64,000 nucleotides of DNA from Dermacentor variabilis (Eukaryota; Arthropoda; Arachnida; Ixodida; Ixodidae): assembly GCF_050947875.1 (NCBI RefSeq), contig NC_134573.1, positions 69,974,315 to 70,038,314 of the forward strand, in the 5' to 3' direction. The translations under genes and the position numbers were made by a program. How positions within the stretch are numbered: the first letter of the stretch is position 1; each line of letters begins with the position of its first letter. The notes under the pieces are model-generated. The model did not search any database. It saw only the letters and a program-made list of their open reading frames with translations, and was not told the DNA's origin. Shown one piece after another: positions 32,213 to 42,920 of the stretch.

Positions 32213-35200
32213 ATGGTGCAGCTTCAGGAGGGAAAGCTGCATCTTTTGGACAACGTGAAACTCCTCCGGAGCGCCCGTCAAATGTACTTTTGGTGTGTGT
32301 TGAAGGTGTCCGTATCGAAGCCTTGGTTGACACAGGTGCATCGCTTTCCGTTATTAGTGCTGACTTGTGTTCTCGATTGCGAAAAGGGAAGACACCGTAT
32401 GATGGCCCTCCCCTTCGTTGTGCTAATACAGTTCTTGTTCAGCCCTCCAGTGTTTGCACTGCGCGCGTTTTCATTGATGGCATCCTCCACCACATTCAGT
32501 TCGTCGTGCTATCTTCGTGCACTTAAGCGATGATTTTGGGATGGGACTTCCTGTCCTCCGCCTCAGCTTTCATCTCTTGCCGTCAGCGAACTATTCATAT
32601 GACGGACACTGAATCTTCGTCCGCTGTCAATGCTCATAGCCTGCGTTTTGTCACGTCTACCGACTGTTTCATTCCCGCGGGTAATGAGCATATTCTGACG
32701 CTGACTTCCGACACTATTATTAATGGTGATGTGTTCCTTGCACCGAGCGGTTACTGCATTTCTGGTGGGCTTAGCCTTACTCCTAGCCTAGTACGGTTTC
32801 AGGAAGGTAGAGCGTTAGTCGCTGTTCATAACCCTACTTCTTCGCCAGTTGTGCTCTCCCAGGGCTCTACTGTGACATGCTTTACTGACACCGAACCTCT
32901 TTCGCTGGTACCGCTTCACACCGAATCACCACTTTTGTCTACCACAACTGATTATCACACTGCTACTGCTGCTTTAACGGCCGCGATAAATCCCGATTTG
33001 ACCGCTGCGCAGAAAGAAGACCTTCTGGCACTCCTGCACAAACACAGAGCCTTATTTGACGTCAACTCCAAGCTTCTGGGGCGCACTTCCGTCGCAGTAC
33101 ATCGCATCGAAACCGAAGGCAGTTCGGTTGTACGCCGCCGCCCGTATCGCGTGTCTTCCGCAGAACGGAAAATCATTGCGGATAACGTTGATGACATGCT
33201 CAAGAGAGACATCATTCGGCCTTCCTCCAGTTCTTCGTCGTCTCCTGTCGTGCTGGTTCGCAAGAAAGACGGCTCTGTACGATTCTGCGTCGATTATCGA
33301 GCCCTTAATAAGATCACGCGGAAAGACGTATATCCGATGCCAAGAATTGACGATGCCATTGACTCCCTCCAGGGTGCAGAATATTTCTCTAGTCTAGACC
33401 TCCGATCCGGATACTGGCAAATCCCCATGCACGATGCGGACAAGGACAAGACAGCCTTTGCAACACCAGACGGACTTTACGAGTTCAACGTCATGCCATT
33501 CGGTTTATGTAATGCCCCTGCAACATTTGAACGCATGCTCGACACAGTTTTACGTGGCCTTAAGTGGAAGACCTGTCTGTGCTATTTAGATGACATCGTT
33601 ATTTTTTCTACAACTTTTCTTCAGCACCTTGAGCGCTTGGACGAAGTTTTCACATGCATTTCCAACGCTGGCCTCCAACTCAACACAAAGAAATGCCTTT
33701 TTGCCAGAACGAACATTACAGTGTTGGGCCATCTTATCAGCAAAGATGGCGTTCGACCGGATCCCGAAAAGGTTGCTGCCGTGCTTCGCTTCCCTCGCCC
33801 TGAAAATCAAAAGCAATTAAGAAGTTTCTTGGGCCTGGCATCCTACTTCCGCCGCTTTATCAGTCATTTTGCGGCCGTGGCGTCGCCGCTACACAAGTTG
33901 CTCACGTCGGGCACCGCTTTCCCTTGGACAGATGAATGCGAACTTTCTTTTCAAGCCCTCAAGCAGGCATTAACCACCGACCCTGTCCTCTGTCACTTCG
34001 ATGAGAACGCACCAACTTGCTTGCACACCGACGCTAGTGGCCATGGTATCGGTGCTGTACTTTTACAGCGTGATACCACCTCACGAGAGAGAGTTGTTGC
34101 CTATGCCAGTCGCGCACTAACACCTGCCGAAAAGAATTACTCGATCACAGAACAGGAATGTCTCGCAGTAGTTTGGGCAATCAAAAAATTTCGACCATAT
34201 CTTTACGGACGCCATTTCACGGTCATAACCGACCACCACGCCTTATGCTGGTTGTCGTCAATCAAAAATTTGTCCGGACGACTTGGTCGCTGGGTGGTAC
34301 GCTTACAAGAGTACGATTTTGACGTTGTCTACAAGTCTGGGAAAAAGCATCAAGATGCCGACGCTCTCTCTCGCTGCCCGCTGCCACTATTAGCTTCGAG
34401 TACACCTCCCCATTGCTCGCCACTTGATGATGAGACTAAGTCGTCACTCCCGTTATTACCGTTATTACCTCTATCGGTTGCTGACACGTTATCTTCCACT
34501 CGCGTCACTCACCTCGCCTCGTGTCAACGTTCTGACCCCTACTGCGACAGCATCATCCAACGCCTGTGCGGAACTACATCTGCACCAAATGCCAGATTAC
34601 GTCGACAGCTGCGACTATTTAAGCTTGACAACGATGTGCTGTACCGCTACGTATACAACTCCGACGGACACCGCTGGGTACCTATTCTTCCACGTTCGAT
34701 GCGCACACAAGTCCTTGAAGCCTTGCACGACGACCCATCTGCTGGCCATTTGGGATTCCACAAAACATACCACCGCGTTAGGAGCCGTTTCTTTTGGCCA
34801 GGCATGTCTACCTTTGTGGCCAAGTACGTCGCTTCTTGCGTTCAGTGTCAACGGCGGAAACGTCCGACTTCGCCTCCTGCTGGGCTTTTACAGCCCATTC
34901 CATGTCCCGAGACACCGTTTGCCATCGTTGGGATAGACCTAGTCGGCCCTCTGCCCATAACGCCAGCGGGTCATCGATGGGTCGTGACAGCTGTTGACCA
35001 GCTCACACGTTACGCAGAGACCGCTCCTTTATGCTCTAGTTCGGCCTCCGACGTTGCCACCTTCTTTCTAGATGCCATTGTGCTGCGCCATGGTGCACCT
35101 CGTGTACTGTTAAGCGACCGCGGCAAGACTTTCATGTCAACAATGCTAGCAGAAGTACTCGGAGCTTGTGGCACAGTTCATAAGACAACATCCGCATATC

Positions 35201-35784
35201 ACCCACAAACAAATGGCTTAACCGAGCGATTTCATCGCACACTAATAGATATGATATCCATGTATATCGGGCCAAACCACGACAACTGGGACGAACTTTT
35301 ACATTTCGTGACTTTTGCTCACAACACCGCTATCCAACGAACTACGGGATACTCACCTTTCTACCTAGTTTACGGCCGTTCCCCGACATTCACCATCGAC
35401 GCCGCTTTCTTCAATGCCCCAGCTAACACCTAGGCCAGTATACCCGAACAGTTCGTCTCGAGACTTGAGGAATGCCGTCAACGCGCTCGCTTCAACACAG
35501 AAGTCAGTCAGCTAGATCGCAAGCAACGTTACGACATCTCTCGTCGCGACGTCTCCTTTCGTCCTGGAGAGGAAGTGCTCCTTTGGACGCCCATTCGTAC
35601 ACCCGGTTTGTGCGAGAAGTTTGAATCCCGCTTTCTTGGACCCTATATTATTAACGAACAAACATCCCCCGTGAACTATCGCGTTACTCCCGTAGACGTT
35701 TCTTCCGACCATCGTTGTCGTGGTTCGGAGATCGTTCACGTTTCGCGCCTAAAACGATTCGTTCGGCGTTCCCCTCCTGGCTAA
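32203..35784 (+). pseudogene. pol of the Gypsy-type element, two stop codons
   Basis: Polyprotein for maturation, reverse transcription and integration. It is read in the -1 frame relative to gag. The aspartic protease has ALVDTGASLSVIS (about 32323). TAA at 32524-32526 interrupts just before ILGWDFL. RT follows with VRFCVDYRALN (about 33277), SSLDLRSGYWQIP and the catalytic YLDD at 33583-33594. RNase H has LHTDASGHGIGAVLL (about 34021). Integrase has an HHCC zinc domain (HLGFHKTYH to CVQCQ, 34747-34851), then the DDE core: D in GIDLVGPL, D in LLSDRGKTF, and E in TNGLTERFHRTL (about 35215). TAG at 35431-35433 precedes the C-terminal integrase region, which runs in the same frame to 35784 with a GPYIINEQ and VSRLKRF end. 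All catalytic residues named appear intact, and the two nonsense codons are the only breaks I see. Confidence 0.93.
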
Positions 35785-35825
35785 GTCACGGCCTGGCTGG
35801 CCGCTTGCGCGTGCGGGGAAATTAG

Positions 35826-35950
35826 TGTGAGCATTATTCATACGCTTCATATTCTCACCTGTACATACTCATCATCACCGTTTTGGACCCTGGTGGTGGG
35901 GCTCTCACTCGAGAGAATAAAGAAGAGACTGGCTGCCTAAACCTCGTCTC

Positions 35951-35953
<3 letters not shown>
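35826..35953 (+). repeat. 3' LTR of the Gypsy-type element
   Basis: 128 bp, matching the 5' LTR with one visible substitution. AATAAA at 35916-35921. Preceded by the purine-rich tract. Confidence 0.95.

Positions 35954-36011
<58 letters not shown>
35954..36011. repeat. (AT)n, right side of the Gypsy target
   Basis: Continuation of the AT tract at 30697-30743. It also forms the 5' border of the Penelope-like fragment. Confidence 0.95.
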
Positions 36012-36014
<3 letters not shown>

Positions 36015-36640
36015 CCTGTTTGCATAGCCGAACACAGCGAATAACAAAAGGCACTCATGTTCTACCCAACATCGCAAACAATTTGTAACCTGTACTCATA
36101 ACGTTGTCTATGCCATCCCACTTTCATGCGGAAGAACGTATATTGGTCAAACCGGCCGATGCATCAACGAGAGATTAAAAGAGCATCAATATAACGTCAC
36201 TAAGGTAATCTCGGGTCATTTGGGTATTCACTGCCGAGATTGTTCCTGCAAGCCCATGTTTGAAAGCACGTCCATTCTGTATAAGGCTCATAGCAGGATG
36301 ACGAAGGAGATTGTAGAGGCCTACGAGATTGCAAAATTAGAGAAAAAGTGCGTAAGCAAGCCTTCGGTGTCACTATCAGAAAAGGAGATACGATTCCTTG
36401 GTTAATCTTTGTGACCATTGTAGTACACGTTTTTTTTCCTTGCCTTGCACACGTGTTCGGTTCAACGAAATGCACCACTCAATGTTCTTTTTTGCTGTTA
36501 CGTTTGTTTCCGCTCGCACGGTATATATTTATCGATGCGTGCGAAAATAAAAATCTATAGTTGAAAGTGAAGCGCTGTGTCTGTGTATCTGTATTTTTCT
36601 TCGTCCTCGTCCAGTCGCGCTTATACACACTACCTTGAAC
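36012..36640 (+). mobile_element. Penelope-like element, endonuclease end and 3' UTR
   Basis: Contains the GIY-YIG coding piece (36028-36405), then a 3' UTR with AATAAA (36545-36552 region) and a terminal stretch, gtgaagcgctgtgtctgtg then ttcttcgtcctcgtccag. No Penelope RT domain lies upstream, because the fragment starts at the AT tract. Confidence 0.75.
36028..36405 (+). pseudogene. Penelope-like GIY-YIG endonuclease fragment
   Basis: Frame 1 is open from 36028 to TAA at 36403-36405. The diagnostic core VVYAIPLSCGRTYIGQTGR (about 36103-36159) carries the two-strand GIY-YIG motif in its Penelope form (VYxIPLSCGxxYIGQTGR), followed by CINERLKEH with the helix Arg and the HLGIHCRDCSCKP Cys-rich segment. 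EIVEAYEIAKL (about 36310) contains the Glu expected to bind metal, and the end SVSLSEKEIRFL fits the family C-terminus. In Penelope-like elements this nuclease nicks the target and follows the RT domain. Here the RT is missing, so the copy is a remnant, although the nuclease frame itself shows no stop codons. Whether it is separately transcribed is unknown. Confidence 0.88.
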
Positions 36641-37224
36641 GCTTCACTGTTGTTTGTCTGCAAGTTACTTCTGCTAGTTCACAAACCACCGTACAACAAT
36701 TTGGAGGAAATCGAGTCAAGTTTTGCAGGATTAAATAATTTGCCTAAATACACACCGAAGTCATATTACCACCAATATCGTTAAAAAGCTTAGCACTGCA
36801 TATCATACAAGTGACATAATATAGTGCATCATTAAGGGTTACAAATATTCCTCATCAGGCCAATGAGATGCGCTCTAATTTACTCTTTTTACGTGGGACA
36901 ACTTCAGATTTGTTCCGCTACGTTGTTTGCTAAAACTATTTCAAACGAAAGCGTTATAATATTATCGTCTATACCTTTGCAACTTTATTACCTACGCGCC
37001 TTACTTTTGCTTTCGTTGTGTAGAGGTAGAAAACCATTACTCAATCATGTACGTGTCTCGTTCACAGATGGCGCCGTTGTCCCCTCACGCACGACGAAAT
37101 CGGAGCTGAATTCAGCCTCTTCCTCAGCAACCAGGGATGCATAGCTAAGCAGCACATTTGCCATCATATAGCGAGAGTGGTTGCATTTGAGAGATCTCGC
37201 TCAGTGATATAAGATCAGAATTTG
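36641..37224. other. Unassigned DNA
   Basis: No gene recognised. A 93-codon ORF (36863-37144) has no family signature. Confidence 0.45.
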
Positions 37225-37482
37225 TACGTATTACAGTTAACTATGGGGTTTTACGTGCCAAAACCACTTTCTGATTATGAGGCACGCCGTAGTGGAGGAC
37301 TCCGGAAATTTCGACCACCTGGGGTTCTTTAACGTGCACCTAAATCTAAGTACACGGGTGTTTTCGCATTTCGCCCCCATCGAAATGCGGCCGCCGTGGC
37401 CGGGATTCGATCCCGCGACCTCGTGCTCAGCAGCCTAACACCATAGCCACTGAGCAACCACGGCGTGTTACGTATTACAGTT
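37225..37482 (-). mobile_element. tRNA-derived SINE with 14-bp TSD
   Basis: tacgtattacagtt at 37225-37238 and 37469-37482 brackets a full-length SINE on the minus strand. It has the tRNA-like head with B-box (ggatcgaatcc near 37408), the body words gggggcgaaatgcg and gaaccccaggtggtcg, and the end ggcacgtaaaacccc. The exact TSD suggests a young copy. Confidence 0.97.
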
Positions 37483-38340
37483 GTGCAAGTGCAAAAATTT
37501 CACATTTTCTCGTATTTGGCATCCCAGCGTTTAACACATAGGACTCAGAAACGGCTTTTAAAGAGTGAGCGAGCAAGATCGACGGATGCCCATTCGCGCT
37601 CACTACCCTTAACCCCCCCCCCCCCCCGGAACCTGCACACCTCGATAGGTCACGCAAGGGCAGGAGATAATTATATGAATTATTGCTACACTATACCGGC
37701 TGCTCTGAAAGTGAAGCATCTTAGCTTGCTAATGCGTGAATAAGCGTAAGTTGTGTATTTGGTTGCTTTATTTTCTGTACCGTAGTACCCACACAGCTTC
37801 TACAACACGCGCCAGACGCTTCATGTACCTCTCTGTGGCGGCGTCCCCAGACAAAGCCTGCCCGGTTTGTTTTCTTTCTTTTACGTTCAACACACTTATT
37901 GACGGGAAAAATAAAGCCTTTTCCTCTCCCCCCTTCTCCTTATCGACGGGATTTCGTCAGAGCGCCGAACGGCAAACGCGCACGAGGCTCTAACGCCACT
38001 CGCTCACAAAATCCGCATCACTGGGCAGTAAATTTGTTTAGTGGCGTCTGAATTAACCTCGAGTGTAGCACGCGAGCATGTATTTTCGCAAACAGTAACA
38101 ATGGTAAACATGGAAATACGTCGGATTCCCTGTACGTGTGCGTTGCTACGACGGGAGCAAGCATTGCAGTATTGGCTGCTTTAATTTTTAACCATCTTAA
38201 GCGCCAAAGTGATGTGTCTTATACTTTTCTATTACGATCGATCAGACTCAACGATGTATAGCACTTTAGTGTACTGGAGTAATACACAGATGTCTATATC
38301 TCCGCAAGTTTCGCGCTTACTTTTACCACTTCTATCGCTG
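37483..38340. other. Unassigned DNA with a poly-C run
   Basis: A run of about 15 C lies at 37613-37627. No domain recognised. Confidence 0.45.
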
Positions 38341-38587
38341 CGGCGACAATTTTCGCAGAAAAGATGCGTATCTTATAAGGCACCCAGTGCTCAATGTGGC
38401 GTCTTGGGGCAGAATGTGATGGGGCTGACATGCGAGGAACACCGTCAAGCAGCTTCCTGTCTAATAAGCCTGGGGCGTGGAAACGCAAATAAAGATGCCC
38501 CTCAGGAGACGCTCAAGATTTCTGGCGAGTGTACCATGATTGCAAAGGCTGAAGTCGCAGTAGCCTAATAAAAACTGAAAAAAAAAA
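38341..38587 (+). pseudogene. Possible retrocopy 3' end with poly(A)
   Basis: A GC-balanced stretch in an AT-rich setting, with an ORF ending EECTMIAKAEVAVA-like residues (frame of 38209-38568), closes with AATAAA at 38567-38572 and ten A at 38578-38587. That is the form of a reverse-transcribed mRNA 3' end. I cannot name the parent gene and saw no TSD, so a decayed LINE tail is an equally fair reading. Confidence 0.3.
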
Positions 38588-41404
38588 CATCGCAGTTTAA
38601 GTCCCGTATGTTCTACGGCCTCTACACATGCGCAATGCTTCAGTGCGCGCGTGCTCCTTCATTCGTTCGCGTACGCAAACAGAGTGCGCGTATTTCCTTT
38701 GCGCGCGTGCGCGATCACATTACAGCACAGGGAGCGCCGTGTCACGGATATCGCACGGCCTCGGTGTTCACAGTGCAGAAGCAACATCCGAGCTAAAACG
38801 GATCGATAGTTGAAACCGGGTGCATAAATATATAGCGCGTCGTCGAATTGTATTGTATATGCGCAGCAATTTTTTGAAACAGGAAAATTAAGCTGGCAGC
38901 TGTGTCCGCATACGTTGCGTGAGCAAGTACTCAGTATTATTTCGATTTAGCCTTTGACAAGAACGCTCCTATTATGTTCGTACGACGCTTCAAGCGAACG
39001 TTTATTTTTTTTTCTTACGGAAGCTATTTCAACGCTTCTTTAGTCGATTTGAGGAAATGCTTGGGGGCTAGCAAAAAACATCAGGAGCTTCTCCGGCACT
39101 TCCTTGTTTAGTCTCAGCCATAAAGTTACATTGCCCAAGGAGCCGCGCTCTCCGCCTCGCTGCATTCCTAACCCACCACGGGAGAGCCCGCAATTCGGTT
39201 CAACGTGGGCGACAGTTATGCAGGCAATGTCGAAGGGAACAGAAGGGAACGTCACTATTTATTTTCCATGCAATAACCTCCATGAGATGGGAACGCGGGA
39301 ATACAGGAAGTGGTCATACGGAGGAATCAATATGCCCGGGGTCTTGTTTTTCGAACAACAAAGGAAACGCAGTGACGTGCTTTACATCAAGCTGTCGTGT
39401 GTAGGCCTGAAAACTATTGTTCGGATATCAATATGTGCGCGTGCGTGTGTTCTTGCACTGCGTGTGTTCGACACCACATGGTGTGTCTAGTGAAATACTG
39501 CATAAAGGTAAAGAAAGTTTCATCCCGATACACAGTGAGCTAGTTTCCACAGGTATTTCGGGCGCAGTGTACCTACAATGGAGAATGATTGGATTTGTCG
39601 TGGGTTTACTTTTCTATTTTAATCTGCTGCCACCGAGATCAAATCCACAGAGAAGGATACTTTGCCTTGTTGATGGGTGTCGAATACCTCTCTGCCCAGC
39701 AACTACAGCTATATAAAACCCTCGTACAACTAAATCTGCTTTTTAGATATTTGAAAGCCGTTTGTGTTCTAAGTAAAATATATTTCATCGCCGTAAACAA
39801 GCGCGAAAATTTATACCTACCAATTGGCAAACATTATTTTTCTAAATCTGTGAGAGAGCAGTTCGTAATAATCAAATAACTAGGGCTTCTGTGTCCGCGA
39901 GCTAGAACATACGTTTGCTTTGAACGTCTATACATTTGCTGCTGCGCAAAAAATAAAAAAAAACACTTTATTTACATCAGAACTATTTCTGGAACCCATG
40001 GGTGCAAGGAACGTTTTTTTTTCCTTTGTGACATGGATATAGAAAGAGGGAATTTTTTTGTGCTAACCTATAATAATTACATCGTAATACTGCAGGCATA
40101 CACCAGCATTGTTTTCCAAACGCAAATGGTAAGGTGGTGACGAAAGCCGTAATTGAAATTTCAAATAGCAAATCACGGCATCGAGTCCCGGGTCCTCAGA
40201 GAGCGTCCAAAAAAGTATTTTTTGTACAAAGTACTCTGAGCATACTGAGCGAAATGCTGTCTCGCCAAGTTTCGTACAAAAGCAAGTAGTACGCCGTTCG
40301 CTGCTGGGGCCACCAGCCCGTAACGCGTTAATGGGAGTTCTAGTTTCCTCCGTCATTATTCATGTCCGCACTTCCGCCTTTCGTTCTACACAGCGACGGC
40401 CACCGACGTTCTGGCGTTTCCTGATGGAAATCGTTTGGGGTCAATTTAGTGCGACTGTGTCATCTCTTCTTCGCGGCTATTTTTACTTGTCCTGGGACTA
40501 AAAGCAAAACACGCAGACTCCTAATCTGGTTTGCATCGAGAACGACGGCTGCGTGATGGAAACTTTCGAAAAGCAGTCAGATCAGGAACGGCGAGATCGG
40601 ATATTGTTCATATGTCTAGAGTCATTCACCAAATAGCGTTTACGTCTAGATCTCCCAATTAGGGACCCGTTCATTATTTCTATATCAGTACTTTGAGCTT
40701 GCATTTTATAATTTATCTCCCGGTGGTTTGTAATGCACAGACCATTACATGCTGATTTACATGTGTTCGTGCGCGAGTATACAAAGCCGCTACATGTCGC
40801 TTCGTTCAGGACTAGGAGTTTGCTCAACTTGAGCAAGGGTAATTGATATTTCGCAAAAAAAGGGTGTTGGCAAGTGACGGCAACATGTGTAACCTGAAAT
40901 ACCCTATACGCTGCTCTGCAGTAGATCAACTGTGTAACAATATCTAGACTTCACATACTCCACTGTGTGGACGGATAACATCGCAGCACAACTCTTTCCA
41001 TCATCATCATCCATCATCTTTCGTTGCCCTTTTACCTTTTGTGCAGGTGCAGAGTAGCCGTTAGAGCGCAAAATCTCCGACAAACCTTTCTGCTTGTTTC
41101 TCAACGAATTATATTACCAGTTCCATAAGCTATCTAAAGAAGCGCGAATGCAACCCTCGCCTGAAATTACGTATTAAGTCGGGTTTGGATGGTACCGAAG
41201 AGCTGGCATTTGTTCCGAAACTGTGTGGGCCGTGACGCAAATGACATTCAGATGTCGTGCACTCAGGCAGGGCCGGTTATGGGCTTTCAAATAAGTTTGT
41301 GCCCATGCAGAGAGTGCGAGAGCGGCAATCATATATTTCCTTAGTATCGACCGGTTGCTGGAGATGGAACCGCGCGGTCACAAGCCGCTCTCTTTACAGT
41401 ACCT
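38588..41404. other. Unassigned DNA
   Basis: No recognisable gene over 2.8 kb. 38640-38800 is CpG-rich (gcgcgcgtgc words). 39110-39380 has a moderately GC-rich ORF (128 codons, plus) without a family match. 39950-40030 and nearby hold homopolymer A and T runs. No RNA gene seen. Confidence 0.35.
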
Positions 41405-41518
41405 TTGTATAAGCAGCGGTACAAGGTAAACAGGGAAGATTAAAGAGATGTAGTACGGTAGCTATAGCTGGACGAGTCGGTACATCTGCATTATTATTAC
41501 AGTGCGCACTGAAAACAC

Positions 41519-41548
41519 AGACGAAGCACGAGCGCTCGTGCTTCGTCT
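41519..41548. repeat. Perfect 30-bp palindrome
   Basis: agacgaagcacgagc is followed immediately by its exact reverse complement with no spacer. It lies in the first unit of the tandem array and is absent from the other units. Confidence 0.97.
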
Positions 41549-42210
41549 CTCTTCTTCATCCGTATTTTTATTGCGGTCTGTAAGTAATAGTAATAAAGAG
41601 ATGTATACATGAATGCTAGAAGGAAGAGAACTGATAGCATAACTAAGTAACTCAAGCAGGCTAGGTGACAATTTGTCCCCGCCCCGTTTAAAAGGACATG
41701 CCAATAAATCATCATCAGCTTCAGCAGCATAGGTAGCGCTACGAGGTAGATAAAGAAGCTTTGAGGATGAAAAAGAAGATTAAGGAGATGTATACAAAAA
41801 TGCTAGCTTGAAAAACACATTCACGGTACAGCTGATTAAATCAAGCTGGCTGGGTGACTGTCACCGCCCCGTTTCAAAGGGGATGCTTTAAATCATCATC
41901 ATCATTAGCGTCGTATTGTGCCACTTTCGATGTTAGATGCGCGCCACGTAGCGTCAATACGTATGCCCGTTGCATTGCAGTGGCATAGGTAGCAGTACAA
42001 GGTAGACAGAAATGTTTTGAGGGAGAAAAAGAAGCTTATGGAGATGTATAAAAATTGCTTTAATGAAAAACATGTATGACATACCTGATTAAATAAAGCA
42101 GACTAGGTGACTGTGAACGCCCTGTTTTAAAGACGATACCAGTAAATCCTCATCATCATTGTCATCACCATCATCTTCATTAGCATCCTATCGTTCCACT
42201 TGTCCCGCGA

Positions 42211-42411
42211 TGTGAGATGCTGTTTTTAGGAATGATCTGATCTCCAGATGATATCCCTCAAGTCCTGGCTGTCCAGTACGCCCGTGATAGGGCTAGGAGG
42301 CTTGACCTCCCGGTCCCAACATGGGACTAGCCAGGCAGGTGGCAACACCTTGTACAGGACAAGAATAAAGTTTTTCCTCCTCCTCCTCCTCCTCCTCCTC
42401 CTGTGAGATGC
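42211..42411 (+). mobile_element. 181-bp LINE tail insertion with 10-bp TSD
   Basis: tgtgagatgc at 42211-42220 and 42402-42411 brackets 42221-42401. The insert ends aataaagtttttcctcctcc followed by a (CTC)n tail, the 3' end of an RNase H-type LINE of the kind at 10356-13464. Its coding remnant includes ccggtcccaacatgggacta. It is severely 5'-truncated. Confidence 0.92.
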
Positions 42412-42920
42412 GTGTCTCTTAGCGTCGATGCGTGCACTCTTTGTATTCCGGTAGCATACTATTACACCAGGTGAAAGGCGATGTAGCACTTGTATAAGTA
42501 GTGGTACACGGTAGATAAAGAAGGTTTGACGAAGAAAAGCAAGATTGAGGAGGTGTATACAGTAACGCTAGAATGAAAAACATGTTGGATAGCTGATTAA
42601 ATCAAGCAGGCTAGGTGAGTGTCACCATCCCGTTTTAAAGGGGATGCCCATACATCATGATCATCATTAGTATCGTGTCGTGCCATTTCTCACGCGATGT
42701 GAGGTGAGCGCCGCGTAGCATCAATAACATGCTACCTTTGCTCGGCAGTGGCGTTGTATTCCACTAGGTGTCCCCACATGTAACAGTTGTATGTAGCAGT
42801 TGTATGCAGCAGTTGCATGCTGTATGTACCTGGACCTGGTTAACACAAGCAGGCTAGACGACTATTTGTCATCGCGCCATTGCAAAGCGGATGCCAATAA
42901 ATGATCATCGTATTTAACAG

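Larger units (their letters stand above)
30744..35953 (+). mobile_element. Ty3/Gypsy-type LTR retrotransposon, complete
   Basis: 5210 bp with two 128-bp LTRs that start tgtgag and end ctcaca and differ at one base that I can see (30816 a, 35898 g, approximate). Order: LTR, leader, gag, protease-RT-RNase H-integrase, a purine-rich tract (gcggggaaattag, 35813-35825), LTR. It sits in an (AT)n tract, so the expected short TSD cannot be distinguished from the target repeat. The LTR identity implies a recent insertion. Two stop codons in pol make this copy non-autonomous as it stands. No env-like ORF lies between pol and the 3' LTR. Confidence 0.97.
41405..42920. repeat. Five-unit tandem array, unit about 250-320 bp
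   Basis: Each unit carries the landmarks aggtagataaagaag (41425 variant, 41745, 42001 variant, 42510), gagatgtatac, gattaaatcaagcaggctag and a closing block. The closing blocks start at about 41669, 41858, 42108, 42617 and 42860 and read like tgtcaccgccccgtttcaaa then ggggatgccaataaatcatc, followed by repeated atc. That block resembles a non-LTR 3' tail, so the array may have arisen by amplification of a LINE or SINE end. Unit 3 holds a LINE-tail insertion (42221-42401). Confidence 0.8.

Noticed and set aside
41405..42920. CRISPR-like array
   Set aside because: Units are 250-320 bp, diverged and without short identical repeats and unique spacers; the genome is eukaryotic.
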